A stretch of 64,000 bases of DNA, from NCBI GenBank assembly GCA_963664715.2, contig CAXXUY010000008.1, positions 1-64,000 on the forward strand, read 5' to 3'. The position numbers were made by a program, and so were the translations under genes. Shown piece after piece: positions 34,527-44,203 of this stretch. Source of the DNA: JAPOXR01 sp963664715 (GTDB lineage: Bacteria > Pseudomonadota > Alphaproteobacteria > Rhodobacterales > Rhodobacteraceae). The stretch's first letter is position 1. Each line of letters begins with the position of its first letter. The notes below the pieces were generated by a model. The model made no database searches and was not told the DNA's origin. It was given only the letters and a program-made list of their open reading frames with translations.

Positions 34527-36230
34527 ATGACAACAGGCAAGAACCCGGCAAACCGCCTGCATTCAATTGTGCACACGGACAGGCCCCCCGCCGTCGATGA
34601 CTGCGGCGCGGCGAATCCGGCAGCGGCATTCGTTGTACCCACCGCCCCTTGTCACCCCGGCGTTGGAAAACGGTCCACTCTACTGACGATTGCGGTTGTT
34701 GCGCTCTCGGCGTTGACGGGTTGCGTCGGTTCAATCCGCGAGCAGGAAAACAGGATATCGAGCACTGCCGAGCGTGTCGCTGGCATGCTGGAACCCGTGC
34801 AGACAGGCCAAGGGCAGGCTGTCATGGCCGGTCCGCCCGGAGGCGGTTCGAAGGCAGACGCCCATTCGGCACATGATCGATTCAACCGGTTGAACTCGTT
34901 GGGCGAGTTCCGCCTGACGAGCAACCTGCCTCTTGGACTTGACGAAATCCTGGGTCGGCTCTCCCGGCTGACGGGTTTCCAGTTCCTGGTAATTGCAGGC
35001 CCGGACGGCAAGGTGGTGATGACTGAGAGCCCGCTCCCAGTTTCCGTGACAGGCAGCGGACCTGCGCGGTTTCCTCGAAATACCGAACTTGCAAGCTTCG
35101 GGCTCAACGGACGATTCCGGCCAGACCTTCGCGGAACCCTGCCAGACATTCTTGACGGCATCGCCGCCAGATACGGGCTGTCATGGGAATTGGACGGCAA
35201 ATCGGTCCTGCTTCGCCAGTTCACGACCCGGACCTATCGCGTTGCCGCATTGCCATCGCGGACGGAGTTTTCCGGCAAGATCGGGGCGGCAGGTACCGAA
35301 GGGAGCATCGACCTGCCCGGTGAGATCGAGGAGGCGGTCCGTTCACTCGCCGGGCCGGACGCACGGATAGCATATGGAGCGGCGTCCGGACATGTCACGG
35401 TAACGGCGCGGGCAGACAGGCAGCGCCTTGTTGCGGAATATGTCGCGGAGTTGAACGTGTTCCTCGGCAAGCAGGTCGCGTTCGACGTCAACGTCTTGAG
35501 CGTAACCCTGTCCGGAGCGGATAGCGCCGGCGTTGATCTTGACCTCCTTGCCGGCGAGGAAGACGGAGATTCCGTCCGTTGGACTGGCAGGCACGGGCTT
35601 GTCGGCGCATCGGGCACGATCAATGTCGGGGTACTGGCGGGAGACGTCGATCTTGATGTCTTCATCGGAGCGCTGAATCGGCATGGCCAGGTGTCAGTGG
35701 AAACCAGGACCGGGGCCACGACCTCGAACAACAGGCTGGTACCCATCCAGGTTGTAAGCGAAACCGCCTATGCCAGGCGGGTGGAAGCAGTGACCGGGGC
35801 GGAGGGCGCCACCCGGACGACCATAGAGCCCGGTACCCTCAAGACCGGATTCGAGTTGAACCTGCTGCCCAGGATGCTTCCGGACGAGGAGATTCTGCTC
35901 AGCTACAGCATCAGGCTGTCGGATCTCAATGAACTCGCGGAATTCACATCCGATGACCAGACGATCCAGCTTCCGCGCGTTTCGAAGACGTCGTTTGAAC
36001 AGCAGGCCATCATCGGCAACGAGCAGACCCTCGTCCTCATGGGATTCGAGCGCAACCGAACTTCGCACGAACGGTCCTCATCGCAGGGAATTCCGTTCCT
36101 GTTCGGCGGTCGCTCCGGTGCCTCCTCCGACCGGATTGCAACCGTCCTGATGATCCGCCCCCGCATCCTGCCGGATGGCGGGAGGTCGAAATCGGGACAG
36201 GACTCAGAGGGAAGTGCCGATGGAAGATAG
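34527..36230 (+). CDS. pilN: Type IVb pilus outer-membrane secretin lipoprotein PilN
   Basis: A 567-residue secretin of the PilN/BfpB type. A lipobox-like ALTGC (Cys66) follows a hydrophobic stretch (LLTIAVVALSALTG), indicating an outer-membrane lipoprotein after signal peptidase II cleavage. The lipobox is unusually far from the start, so an internal start is possible. Periplasmic N domains follow (NLPLGLDEILGRLSRLTGFQF and TLPDILDGIAARYGLSWELDGKSV). The C-terminal secretin domain carries LKTGFELNLLPRMLPDEEILL and RVSKTSFEQQAIIGNEQTLVLMGF. It forms the channel through which the pilus exits, and its last 11 nt overlap pilO2. Confidence 0.85.
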   Translation: MTTGKNPANRLHSIVHTDRPPAVDDCGAANPAAAFVVPTAPCHPGVGKRSTLLTIAVVALSALTGCVGSIREQENRISSTAERVAGMLEPVQTGQGQAVMAGPPGGGSKADAHSAHDRFNRLNSLGEFRLTSNLPLGLDEILGRLSRLTGFQFLVIAGPDGKVVMTESPLPVSVTGSGPARFPRNTELASFGLNGRFRPDLRGTLPDILDGIAARYGLSWELDGKSVLLRQFTTRTYRVAALPSRTEFSGKIGAAGTEGSIDLPGEIEEAVRSLAGPDARIAYGAASGHVTVTARADRQRLVAEYVAELNVFLGKQVAFDVNVLSVTLSGADSAGVDLDLLAGEEDGDSVRWTGRHGLVGASGTINVGVLAGDVDLDVFIGALNRHGQVSVETRTGATTSNNRLVPIQVVSETAYARRVEAVTGAEGATRTTIEPGTLKTGFELNLLPRMLPDEEILLSYSIRLSDLNELAEFTSDDQTIQLPRVSKTSFEQQAIIGNEQTLVLMGFERNRTSHERSSSQGIPFLFGGRSGASSDRIATVLMIRPRILPDGGRSKSGQDSEGSADGR

Positions 36231-37488
36231 GCAGGTTCCGGGCGCTGCCGAAGCTGGAGGCCGAATCAGGGCAATTGCCCCCAACAGGATTGCCGTTGGC
36301 AAGCGGGAGGTTGCACTCGGTCTCCTCTGGCAGCCTGCCAACACCGAACTGGCACTGCGCGAACAGGCGCGGATTGCGGGAGGAGCAAGCGGGGGCTTCG
36401 ATCTCCACGCGCGTCATTCCGGTTCCAGGCAGATTGGATTTGGTACAACCCGTGATGACCTGATGCCGGGAATGCTGGCAGGGGCGACCGCCTTCGATTC
36501 CGGTGGTTGGGGAGATAACTGGCTGGCCGCGCTGCGGCTTCCCGGCGATGACGATCGCTGGTGGATTGTCGCCATGCGAGGTTCCCTGATTTACGAGGAC
36601 ATGCTGCACGCCACGGAGGCGGAGGCACGCAAGGCGTTGGCGAGGTCGCTGGAGGCACCAGACTGGGAGAAAGTCATCGCCCCTCGATCCTGGGAGTTCG
36701 CAAAGGCCGAACACGCCGAACTCGGCAACGTCCTTTCCCTGGATTCGGCAGTGCGGCTGAGGCGGGTCAACTGGGAATCACGGGCGTTGATGACTGCGGC
36801 AGCGGTTGCAGCGATTGCGTTGCTCCTGTTGTACGGGTGGTCGCAATGGTCGGAACGGCGCCAACTGGCGTTGGCTGAATTGCAGGAAAGCAGGGCTGCC
36901 CCCGAGGTGCCCCGGACTTTTCCCTGGAAAAATGCTCCAGGTGTCCCCGCCTTCATCGAAGGATGCCTCGGCAGGATGGAAGAACTGGTGATCCTTCCTC
37001 CCGGCTGGCTGATCGACTCGCTTGTCTGCGCCTGGACAGGCAAGTCCGTCACGGCAAGCGTTGTGTGGCAGGGCAAGAGTGGCAATCCGGCACTGCTCAG
37101 GGCCGCCGCGTCCGGAACAGAAGGTGAAGGAGCCGGAGTTTCGGTCAGTGGCGGCAGGGCAGAACTTGTTCTACCCGTCGAACTCGGTCAGGCCGAGTCC
37201 CGGCTGTCCGGAGAACCATGGGAATTGGCTCGACTTGAAACGGTCATACGGGAACGGTTCCGGTCCCTCGGGCTTGACGTCGCAATTTCACGACGGGACT
37301 TCAGTCCGGACAGGAGCGGCGTCCGCGCCTTCCCTCGCCTCGACCTTGGTTTCAGGACATCGGCGGGCATCGAGGAGTACGGGTTGCTGCTCTCCGACCT
37401 GCCAGCGCTTGTGCCGGAAGCACTCGTATACCGCCCAGGAGCGAATATCTGGCAACTCACCGTCAAGGCATATTCGGATCCTGGATGA
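36220..37488 (+). CDS. pilO2: Type IVb pilus protein PilO2-like
   Basis: A 422-residue protein with one membrane helix near residues 188-206 (LMTAAAVAAIALLLLYGW), a cytoplasmic N-terminal half (RLPGDDDRWWIVAMRGSLIYED) and a periplasmic C-terminal half. This architecture matches the PilO2 proteins of IncI/type IVb systems, which link the secretin to the inner-membrane platform. ATG 36220 after AGAGGGAAGTGCCG is preferred over ATG 36175 because it gives the expected N-terminus. It overlaps pilN and pilP. Confidence 0.75.
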   Translation: MEDRQVPGAAEAGGRIRAIAPNRIAVGKREVALGLLWQPANTELALREQARIAGGASGGFDLHARHSGSRQIGFGTTRDDLMPGMLAGATAFDSGGWGDNWLAALRLPGDDDRWWIVAMRGSLIYEDMLHATEAEARKALARSLEAPDWEKVIAPRSWEFAKAEHAELGNVLSLDSAVRLRRVNWESRALMTAAAVAAIALLLLYGWSQWSERRQLALAELQESRAAPEVPRTFPWKNAPGVPAFIEGCLGRMEELVILPPGWLIDSLVCAWTGKSVTASVVWQGKSGNPALLRAAASGTEGEGAGVSVSGGRAELVLPVELGQAESRLSGEPWELARLETVIRERFRSLGLDVAISRRDFSPDRSGVRAFPRLDLGFRTSAGIEEYGLLLSDLPALVPEALVYRPGANIWQLTVKAYSDPG

Positions 37489-38486
37489 AGGCAGACTATT
37501 CCATGAACGGGAACAACAAGGTCAAAGAATGCGTATCGCCCGTCGGAAGACTTCTGCGAATGCTCTGCTCAAGCCCGGTTATCCTGCTCGTCGCCGCCAG
37601 CGCCAATGGTGCCGGGCCGCTTCCACTTCCCGGTTGGCCCGTTGAACTGAGCGGGGCTGCGGCTGGTCAGGATTCGGGGGAAGCCGAGCAGGACAAACCC
37701 GTTACCCGAGACGCCCGCGCTCGGGCGGTCGCTGCAGTCACGGGTGACAATGGCGCACAATCAGATCAGGAGGTGCCGGCGGTTGAACTGCCGGCCAGGG
37801 AAGGGCTTGCGGACCCGGTTGACCTGCAACATGCGGTTTCTGCCACGGCCGCGGACCTCACCGGACATCCAGGGCCGGAGGTCCGGATAGGTGAACAACC
37901 GACACATCCCGACCCGGTTGTCGCAAAGAGACTGGAGATTCTTGCCGGGTCGGGACTGCTCGCCAGGCAGGCCGCGATATCCGAGAGCATCATCATCCTG
38001 GAACGGCAGTTGCAACAGGCCGAACTCCTCAAGAAGCTCCTGATCTTGCAGGGTCCCGACACCCCGATCGAGATGACGCCCGGAGAGTTCGTGGTCCTTT
38101 CAGGCACACCGGCGGGAAGGCGCCTTGCAAGGGAAATCGAGGAAAGTGAACTCAAGGCTGAAATCAGGATACTCGAACTCAGGCTGAAAAAGGAAAGTCT
38201 GGAGGCAGCGCTCACTGCACCGGAACAGCACCTGCCGGTCGCGTCGGCGACCACCCTGCCGGCAGGGGAAGCGCCTCCGGTTGAGCGACCCATAATTGTT
38301 TATTCCCTGCTGGAGATTCTCGGAAGGAACGGCGATTTCTCGGCGATTCTCGACGCCGGTGGAAGGGGTATCATGGTGGAGACGGGAGATGTGCTGCCGG
38401 ATGGTTCTGTCGTGCAGTCTGTCGGCGCGGACGATGTGACGATCACGCGGGATGGATCCGTGATGCGACTCGGTTTCGATGGCTGA
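37485..38486 (+). CDS. pilP: Type IVb pilus biogenesis protein PilP-like
   Basis: A 333-residue protein with an N-terminal signal segment (MLCSSPVILLVAASANGAGP), a Pro- and Ala-rich linker, a coiled-coil-like helical region (SESIIILERQLQQAELLKKLLIL and REIEESELKAEIRILELRLKKE), and a C-terminal PilP/GspC-like HR domain (YSLLEILGRNGDFSAILDAGG). It is periplasmic and inner-membrane associated, likely contacting the secretin. ATG 37485 overlaps pilO2 by 4 nt. The long coiled coil exceeds that of typical PilP. Confidence 0.75.
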   Translation: MKADYSMNGNNKVKECVSPVGRLLRMLCSSPVILLVAASANGAGPLPLPGWPVELSGAAAGQDSGEAEQDKPVTRDARARAVAAVTGDNGAQSDQEVPAVELPAREGLADPVDLQHAVSATAADLTGHPGPEVRIGEQPTHPDPVVAKRLEILAGSGLLARQAAISESIIILERQLQQAELLKKLLILQGPDTPIEMTPGEFVVLSGTPAGRRLAREIEESELKAEIRILELRLKKESLEAALTAPEQHLPVASATTLPAGEAPPVERPIIVYSLLEILGRNGDFSAILDAGGRGIMVETGDVLPDGSVVQSVGADDVTITRDGSVMRLGFDG

Positions 38487-40146
38487 ACTCGACACCGACC
38501 TCGGCATGAAACCGCGCACCGGCGCGCTGGTTGATCCGGGTACGGCCGGGCAGGGGATCTTTGAAAAGCAGGGCGCCGGCCAGCTGATCTCCGGCCCCGG
38601 TGGCGTGCTGGAAGTCCCCGCAATCGATCGCCGTCTGATTGCCGCGTTCCAGGGCGGAATGCTGTTCATCGCCAAGGGCAGCCGCTGGTCCCCGGAAGTC
38701 AAGGCGGTTCTTGATCGCGCCTTCCGGGCCGAAATTGACATACTGCGCATCGTGGAAACGGACGGGGAAACGATCCTGTCGGCATACGAGGCCGGCCCCG
38801 GGGCTGGCGATAGCGGTTCGGCGCGGCGAAGCGAAATCGAGCGCCAGCGAGAGCTGCGGCGGACGATTGCCCAGGCGGCTGAACTTGCTGCATCGGATGT
38901 TCACTTCAAGGTCCTGGCAAGCCATTGCGAGATCAAGGCCCGGGTGAACGGCCGGCTCAGGAATCTGGTCAGCAAGTCGGCCGAGGATGGAATCGCCATC
39001 ATCAACGCTGCCTTTGCGGTGGCCGTGGACCAGGGATCGGAGGCAGGCGCCACTCACTTCATGAAGGGATCGCTCACGAGGGCATCCGGGTTGCTTCCGC
39101 CGGGGATTGATGGTGCCAGGCTGCAATACTCGCCAACCTCGGGGCGCAGGGCCTTCATGGCGATGAGGCTCAAATACGCGTCCGGTGGCGAGGAAGCCGA
39201 GGTTGCGGGTCTTGGATACCTGCCGGCACAGCTTGCCGACCTGGCGGTGATGCATCGCCGGACCAGCGGCCTTTACCTGCTGTCCGGAAAGGTGTCCTCG
39301 GGAAAGACAACGACGCTTCAGCGCCTGCTCAATGCGATGGTCCGGGAAAAGGCGCATGAGATCTCGGTGTTCGCGATTGAAGAACCGGTCGAACTCGACA
39401 TTGCCGGTGCAGTGCATCTCGCCGTGATCCCGAAGACCGGCCAGACCCGCAGCGAGGCGTTTGTCGACGCGATCAGGGCCGCGCTCAGATCCGATCCAAA
39501 CCTCGTCGTTCTGGGTGAGCTTCGGGACCGTCAGCTGGCAGCGCATGCCATAGAACTGGCAATGACCGGGCACGCGCTCTGGTCGACGGTGCATGCCGGC
39601 TCTGCTCTCGGGATCCTGGACCGGCTGAGTGACCTGGGTGTCGAGCCCTGGAAGCTTGCCGACCCGTCGATCGTGAGGGGCCTGCTCTACCAGCGTCTTG
39701 TTGGCGTGCTTTGCAACTCCTGCAAGACAAGCTACCGGGATGCCGTCGAGAGAGGGACGCTCGAGAAACGCCTGGCCTTCAAGGTCATGGAACTCACCGG
39801 CCGTCCTTCGGGCCGCCTCTTCGTCAGGGGCGAAGGCTGCTCCAAGTGCCGGAACGGCATATCCGGCCGGTCGGTGGTTGCAGAAACGGTTTTGCCCGAC
39901 CCAACACTTCTTGATCTCTATGTTCGGGGCGAGCGGGCAGGCATGCGCACACATTGGCTGGCACCGGTGCAACGCGGAGGTCTCGGTGGAATGCCGGTGA
40001 TGCACCATGCAATGCTCAGGGTGGGACAGGGGGTCTGCGACATCAACGAAGTTGAAGAGGAGGTCGAACTCGTCAATTCCTATATCCGGGACAATCCGGA
40101 CCACGCGGCGTCGCTTGCATCGGGATTGGGGCGGACCGTTGGCTGA
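38479..40146 (+). CDS. pilQ: Type IVb pilus assembly ATPase PilQ-like
   Basis: A 555-residue GspE/PilB-type ATPase. The N1E region includes DVHFKVLASHCEIKARVNG. Walker A is SGKVSSGKTTTL near residue 275, the Asp box is IEEPVELD, the Walker B is VVLGELRD and the His box is GHALWSTVHAG. A four-Cys zinc site is formed by CNSC and CSKC near residues 415-455. It powers pilus assembly at the inner membrane. It overlaps pilP by 8 nt and pilR by 8 nt. Confidence 0.88.
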   Translation: MAELDTDLGMKPRTGALVDPGTAGQGIFEKQGAGQLISGPGGVLEVPAIDRRLIAAFQGGMLFIAKGSRWSPEVKAVLDRAFRAEIDILRIVETDGETILSAYEAGPGAGDSGSARRSEIERQRELRRTIAQAAELAASDVHFKVLASHCEIKARVNGRLRNLVSKSAEDGIAIINAAFAVAVDQGSEAGATHFMKGSLTRASGLLPPGIDGARLQYSPTSGRRAFMAMRLKYASGGEEAEVAGLGYLPAQLADLAVMHRRTSGLYLLSGKVSSGKTTTLQRLLNAMVREKAHEISVFAIEEPVELDIAGAVHLAVIPKTGQTRSEAFVDAIRAALRSDPNLVVLGELRDRQLAAHAIELAMTGHALWSTVHAGSALGILDRLSDLGVEPWKLADPSIVRGLLYQRLVGVLCNSCKTSYRDAVERGTLEKRLAFKVMELTGRPSGRLFVRGEGCSKCRNGISGRSVVAETVLPDPTLLDLYVRGERAGMRTHWLAPVQRGGLGGMPVMHHAMLRVGQGVCDINEVEEEVELVNSYIRDNPDHAASLASGLGRTVG

Positions 40147-41233
40147 GTTCCTACCCGCCGGAACATGGGCACGCCGAGTTGCCCGGTTGATCGCGGTCTG
40201 GCAGTTCGGGCTTCGCCGAAGACAGCGCCTTTACCGTGACCTTGCAGGGCTGATGAAGGCCGGACTCTCGAAGGGCGAGGCCCTGGACGCGGTCAGGTCG
40301 ATCGCCGCAGCCAGCCGGCGGAACGACTCCCGGTTTCTGGTTCGCATTCTCGTCGACATACAGTCGGGAATGCGCAACGGGCTCAGCCTCGCCAGTGCAC
40401 TTGAAGGCTGGGTTCCCGGCGGGGAACGGATGGTCATCGAGGCGATCGAGGGAGGCGACAGGTTTCCACAGCGGCTTGAAGAGTTCAGCAGGTCTCTGAA
40501 ACGGCAGGCCGGCGATCGCGGAAAGGTGGCCGGTGAACTCGCCTACCCACTATTCCTGCTCTGCATGGTCTATGGCCTGCTGGTCCACTTTCACCTGCGG
40601 ATAGCGCCTGTACTCGGCGGTCTCCTGCCGCGTTCGAAATGGACCGGCGTGGCACATTACCTGGATATCGCCAGCGGACTGGCCGCATCGAATGCGATTG
40701 CCGCCACCGTCATCGTCGTTGCAGCCGGGCCTGCAGCCGCGCTGGTCCTGCGCAGGTGGGCGGGAAAAGGCAGGACAATTGCCGACCGGCTGCCCGTATT
40801 TGCAAGCTATCGAGCCAACACCGGGATGATGTTCCTGAAATCGATGGGTTCGCTCCTTGCGAACGGCATGACGAGCGTCGAGGCAATCGAACGGGTCAGA
40901 CCCGGTGCCAGCCCGTATGTGGGGAGAAGGCTCGACCTGATCCGATTTTACCTTCTCAATGGCAATGACCTGGGATCATCGGTCGAGCTCTCGGGAACCG
41001 GGTGGCCCGACCGCGACCTGGCGTTTTCACTGAGGGTGCTTTCCGGAGTGCCTGACTTTCCGGTGCGGCTGACCGAGCTTGCCGAGGATTGGGAACAGGA
41101 AAAGCGCGAGGAACTGGTCCGGGACCTGGCGGCATTGCGGGCCGCCGCATTCCTCGTCGTGTTTGGAGTGATTTCCGCGATGATCCTGTCAATGTACTCG
41201 ATTCAGAGCCAGATTACGGCGGGATTTGGCTGA
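40139..41233 (+). CDS. pilR: Type IVb pilus inner-membrane platform protein PilR-like
   Basis: A 364-residue protein of the GspF/PilC family, starting with TTG 40139, inside the end of pilQ. Two repeated GspF domains are visible: YRDLAGLMKAGLSKGEALDAVR and MMFLKSMGSLLANGMTSVEAIERV. Three hydrophobic segments include PLFLLCMVYGLLVHFHLRIAP, AIAATVIVVAAGPAAALVL and AFLVVFGVISAMILSMYSI. It anchors the pilus machinery and couples the ATPase to pilin extraction. An ATG 40007 would extend through pilQ and is unlikely. No pilin gene follows. Confidence 0.85.
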   Translation: MAEFLPAGTWARRVARLIAVWQFGLRRRQRLYRDLAGLMKAGLSKGEALDAVRSIAAASRRNDSRFLVRILVDIQSGMRNGLSLASALEGWVPGGERMVIEAIEGGDRFPQRLEEFSRSLKRQAGDRGKVAGELAYPLFLLCMVYGLLVHFHLRIAPVLGGLLPRSKWTGVAHYLDIASGLAASNAIAATVIVVAAGPAAALVLRRWAGKGRTIADRLPVFASYRANTGMMFLKSMGSLLANGMTSVEAIERVRPGASPYVGRRLDLIRFYLLNGNDLGSSVELSGTGWPDRDLAFSLRVLSGVPDFPVRLTELAEDWEQEKREELVRDLAALRAAAFLVVFGVISAMILSMYSIQSQITAGFG

Positions 41234-41351
41234 TCTTGTTCATCCTGCTCCCCGCCACGCAGGCAGTCTTGCCTTTGCCCGGCAAATGTAGCGGGTTCCA
41301 CCGGTCATCCATTCTCCCTGGTCACGAGTGCAGAATGACTCTGCTGTGGAA

Positions 41352-41388
41352 TTGCCCCGAGGCCCGACGAAATCCGGCGTCGGGGCAA
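41352..41388. terminator. Hairpin between convergent pilR and iolD genes
   Basis: TTGCCCCGA (41352-41360) and TCGGGGCAA (41380-41388) form a perfect 9-bp stem, partly extended by flanking bases, around a 19-nt loop. The position between convergent genes suggests a bidirectional terminator. A short A-run follows on the plus strand, giving U residues on the minus transcript's upstream side only. Confidence 0.55.
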
Positions 41389-41415
41389 AACTGAGCGGTC
41401 AGAATCCCCTGAAAG

Positions 41416-43311
41416 TCAGTAGTAGAGGCGCTGCTTCTTTCTGCCCGCCTCGCGCTCGGCCACGAGTGACCTGGTTTTCGGATCATTCGTCACTTCTGCA
41501 CCAACAACCTCCCACCAGACGCCGGAATCCGGCGGAAACCGGTATTTCTCCGTCGGTACGACGATCAGGCATGAAACGGTTTCGTCGCGGGCTGCTCTCA
41601 GTGCCCGGCGAATGTCGTCCTCGCTTTCCGCCATCCATGCCTTCAGCCCGATGCTCTCGGCGTTCTTGACATAATCCACTTCGATGAACCGGCCCTCATC
41701 CAGCAGGTTCGTTTGAGGGTCCCGGATCCTGAACTCGTTGCCCAGCGAATGACCAACCAGAGCCTTCTGGTGTCCATGGATGGACTGGTACCCATGGTTC
41801 ACGTTGAGAACGATCGTGATCTTCACTCGCTCCTGCATGGCCGTGACCAGTTCCATCGGATGCATCTGGTAATTTCCGTCACCCATGAGAACCAGCACCT
41901 CTCCATCGGGCTCGGACAGGCAAACGCCTATGCTGGCTGGAATGTCATATCCCATGCAGGAGTTGCCGAACTCGATGTGAACGTTCTTTCCCTCGGTTGC
42001 GTCGAACAGCTTTGTCAGGTCGGCCGGAATCGTGCCGGCGGCCGCGACCAACGTGTCTCCGCTCTGCATCTCCTGGTTCAGGATACCGACAAGCTGCCCC
42101 TGGCTGACCATTTCGTTGTGGCGTTGAACGAATACCTCCCTGGTCCTGACCCCATCCCAATCTGCCCGGAGTTGCGTTGCCCGGGCAACCCAGTCCGGAT
42201 TTGCCGTGACCTCCAGCGCTTCCGCTGCAGCAGAAAGTGCGCCCAGGGCCAGCTTCGCGTCTGCCGTGATCGGCAGTGCGCCAAGCTTGTACGCGTCCCG
42301 ACTGTTGACGTTCACCGAAACGAACCGGACATCCGGGTTCTGGAACGCGGAATTGGAACCGGTTGTGAAGTCCTTGAGCCGGGTGCCGATGCACAAGACC
42401 AGGTCTGCCTCTTCCGCAATTCTTGCGGCAGCCGGTGTCCCGAGATGCCCCGTGCCGCCCAGCAGGATGTCTGAACCGTCCCTCAGCGCTCCGCGGCCGG
42501 CATGGGTCTCTCCGACCGGTATGCCGAACTTGCCGGAAAATGCGGCAAGCTCTTTCCATGCTTCCGAATAGTGGATGCCGCCGCCGGCAATGATGAAGGG
42601 CCGCTCGGCATTTCTGAGAGCATCAGCGGCCTCCCTGATCCTGTCCGGGTTCGGTGCCGGGCGTTCGATTCTCCAGACACGCCGTTCAAAGAATCTTGAT
42701 GGATAATCAAACGCGTAACCCTGGATATCCTGGGGAAGGGAAATCGTCACCGTACCTGTTTCCGAAGGGCTCGTCAGGACCCGCATGGCCTCCGGTAGCG
42801 ATGTCAGGATCTGCTCGGGCCTCGTGACCCGATCGAAAAACCGGCTGACAACACGAAAGGTGTCCGTCACGGACATGTCGTCCGAAGTCAGGTGTTCGAT
42901 GTCCTGGAGAACAATGCCACCGAACCTTGATGCATAGTAATCCGAAGGAAGCAACAGCACCGGTATGCGGCAGATCGTCGCTGTCGCTGCACCGGTGATC
43001 ATGTTGGTTGCCCCCGGTCCGATCGATGTCGTGCATGCCATGGTTGCCTTGCGCCTCTTGCTCCTCGCAAAACCCGTGGATGCATGCACCATGGATTGTT
43101 CATTGGCTGGCTGATAGTAGGGCAGGTCCTGGCCGTATTCGACCAGTGCCTGGCTCAGTCCGGACACATTGCCATGCCCGAATATGCCCCAGATGCCCTG
43201 GATCAGCCTCTGCTGCTCTCCGTCATATTCGCTGAACTGAACCTGTAGATACTTGACGATCGCCTGAGACAGCGTCAGGCGTTCCGTCTTTTCCGCAGAA
43301 TAGAATTCCAT
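41416..43311 (-). CDS. iolD: 3D-trihydroxycyclohexane-1,2-dione hydrolase IolD
   Basis: A 631-residue ThDP-dependent ring-opening enzyme of myo-inositol catabolism, matching the family length. The opening LTLSQAIVKYLQVQFSEYDG and GIWGIFGHGNVSGLSQAL are characteristic of IolD. The activating glutamate lies in ANEQSMVHASTGFAR, and the ThDP/metal motif starts GDGNYQMHPMELVTAMQERV. The C-terminus has SGVWWEVVGAEV. No other iol gene is in the window, so the rest of the pathway must lie elsewhere. It is transcribed opposite to pilR; an AAGGG motif precedes ATG 43311. Confidence 0.93.
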   Translation of the reverse strand: MEFYSAEKTERLTLSQAIVKYLQVQFSEYDGEQQRLIQGIWGIFGHGNVSGLSQALVEYGQDLPYYQPANEQSMVHASTGFARSKRRKATMACTTSIGPGATNMITGAATATICRIPVLLLPSDYYASRFGGIVLQDIEHLTSDDMSVTDTFRVVSRFFDRVTRPEQILTSLPEAMRVLTSPSETGTVTISLPQDIQGYAFDYPSRFFERRVWRIERPAPNPDRIREAADALRNAERPFIIAGGGIHYSEAWKELAAFSGKFGIPVGETHAGRGALRDGSDILLGGTGHLGTPAAARIAEEADLVLCIGTRLKDFTTGSNSAFQNPDVRFVSVNVNSRDAYKLGALPITADAKLALGALSAAAEALEVTANPDWVARATQLRADWDGVRTREVFVQRHNEMVSQGQLVGILNQEMQSGDTLVAAAGTIPADLTKLFDATEGKNVHIEFGNSCMGYDIPASIGVCLSEPDGEVLVLMGDGNYQMHPMELVTAMQERVKITIVLNVNHGYQSIHGHQKALVGHSLGNEFRIRDPQTNLLDEGRFIEVDYVKNAESIGLKAWMAESEDDIRRALRAARDETVSCLIVVPTEKYRFPPDSGVWWEVVGAEVTNDPKTRSLVAEREAGRKKQRLYY

Positions 43312-43619
43312 GAATTGGCCCTTTGTTTGAGTACCGGTTGACCGGGGACAGTTGACTGCAGCGGAGTTTACTCATTGCCAGCCAGTCGGTCGAGCCGTCA
43401 AGCGCCCGGCCGGAAACCAACTCCATCAGTACTGCCCACCGGCCTTCGAAGCTTCGATCTCGAATGCCAGAATCCGCGGCATCCGGCAGCCATCATGCTT
43501 CCGCCTGTTCACAAGCAACTGACTGGACGCCGCCGAATTCGCGATCGTTTGCGTAGCTGTCTTCGCTTGAATCTGCTACTCCATCAATGCATCACATTGA
43601 CAAGTCGTGAGAGGGAAAC
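43312..43619. other. Intergenic stretch with no supported gene
   Basis: About 310 nt between divergent iolD and a small membrane-protein gene. It should contain the iolD promoter; no clear -35/-10 pair or operator was found. Confidence 0.4.
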
Positions 43620-43994
43620 GTGCGGAAATATCGATTCTGGGCGCTGGCGTTACTTTGGCTTCCTGCCGGCGTGGTGGCGCAGGCGGTCGTTCGGTTCATG
43701 CCGCGTCACGGTGTGCATTGGGATCCCGCGACGCTCATCCAGATGTCCATGATGATGGTCATGAGCCTGATTCCTGTAGCCGTCTGTGGCCTGCCACTGG
43801 CACTGGGCTGTCGCAAGCTTTGGCGATTGGGATACACCCAGGCTGCATGGATCGCCGGTTTCGTTCTTGGTTCCTTTACGATTACTACCTCGGTCTTTGC
43901 CGGGCTGCTCGGGCCGATTGCGATCGCCATTGCAGCAGTCCTGCTCAGCCTTCCGGTTTGGATCGCTTCATGGTTGCTGGCGCGTCGCGGCTGA
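43620..43994 (+). CDS. Small membrane protein, unknown function
   Basis: A 124-residue protein with GTG start at 43620 preceded by GAGAGGG. Three or four hydrophobic helices are evident: FWALALLWLPAGVVAQAVV, MSMMMVMSLIPVAVCGLPLALG, WIAGFVLGSFTITTSVFAGL and a final IAIAIAAVLLSLPVWIASWLL. No family was recognised. The even composition and start context support a real gene. Confidence 0.55.
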   Translation: MRKYRFWALALLWLPAGVVAQAVVRFMPRHGVHWDPATLIQMSMMMVMSLIPVAVCGLPLALGCRKLWRLGYTQAAWIAGFVLGSFTITTSVFAGLLGPIAIAIAAVLLSLPVWIASWLLARRG

Positions 43995-44203
43995 TTACTC
44001 CGCCACCAGCTGAAGCATGAGAGCCAGGCCGCGCCGGTGACTTGGCACCGGATTCGAATTGTTGGCCGTAGTGCGCATTCAACGCATGCGAGTTGCCTTG
44101 CATTCATTGCCAGACCTGGCCCGGTACCGTAACTGGAGGCAGGATCTTTGGAGTGGCGTTCCGGAACAGTCGACGCCCGACAATCAACTGGAAGAGGTGA
44201 CAG

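Noticed and set aside
38443..40104. 553-residue minus-strand open frame opposite pilQ
   Set aside because: The plus strand encodes an ATPase with all its motifs; the antisense frame has no recognisable features.
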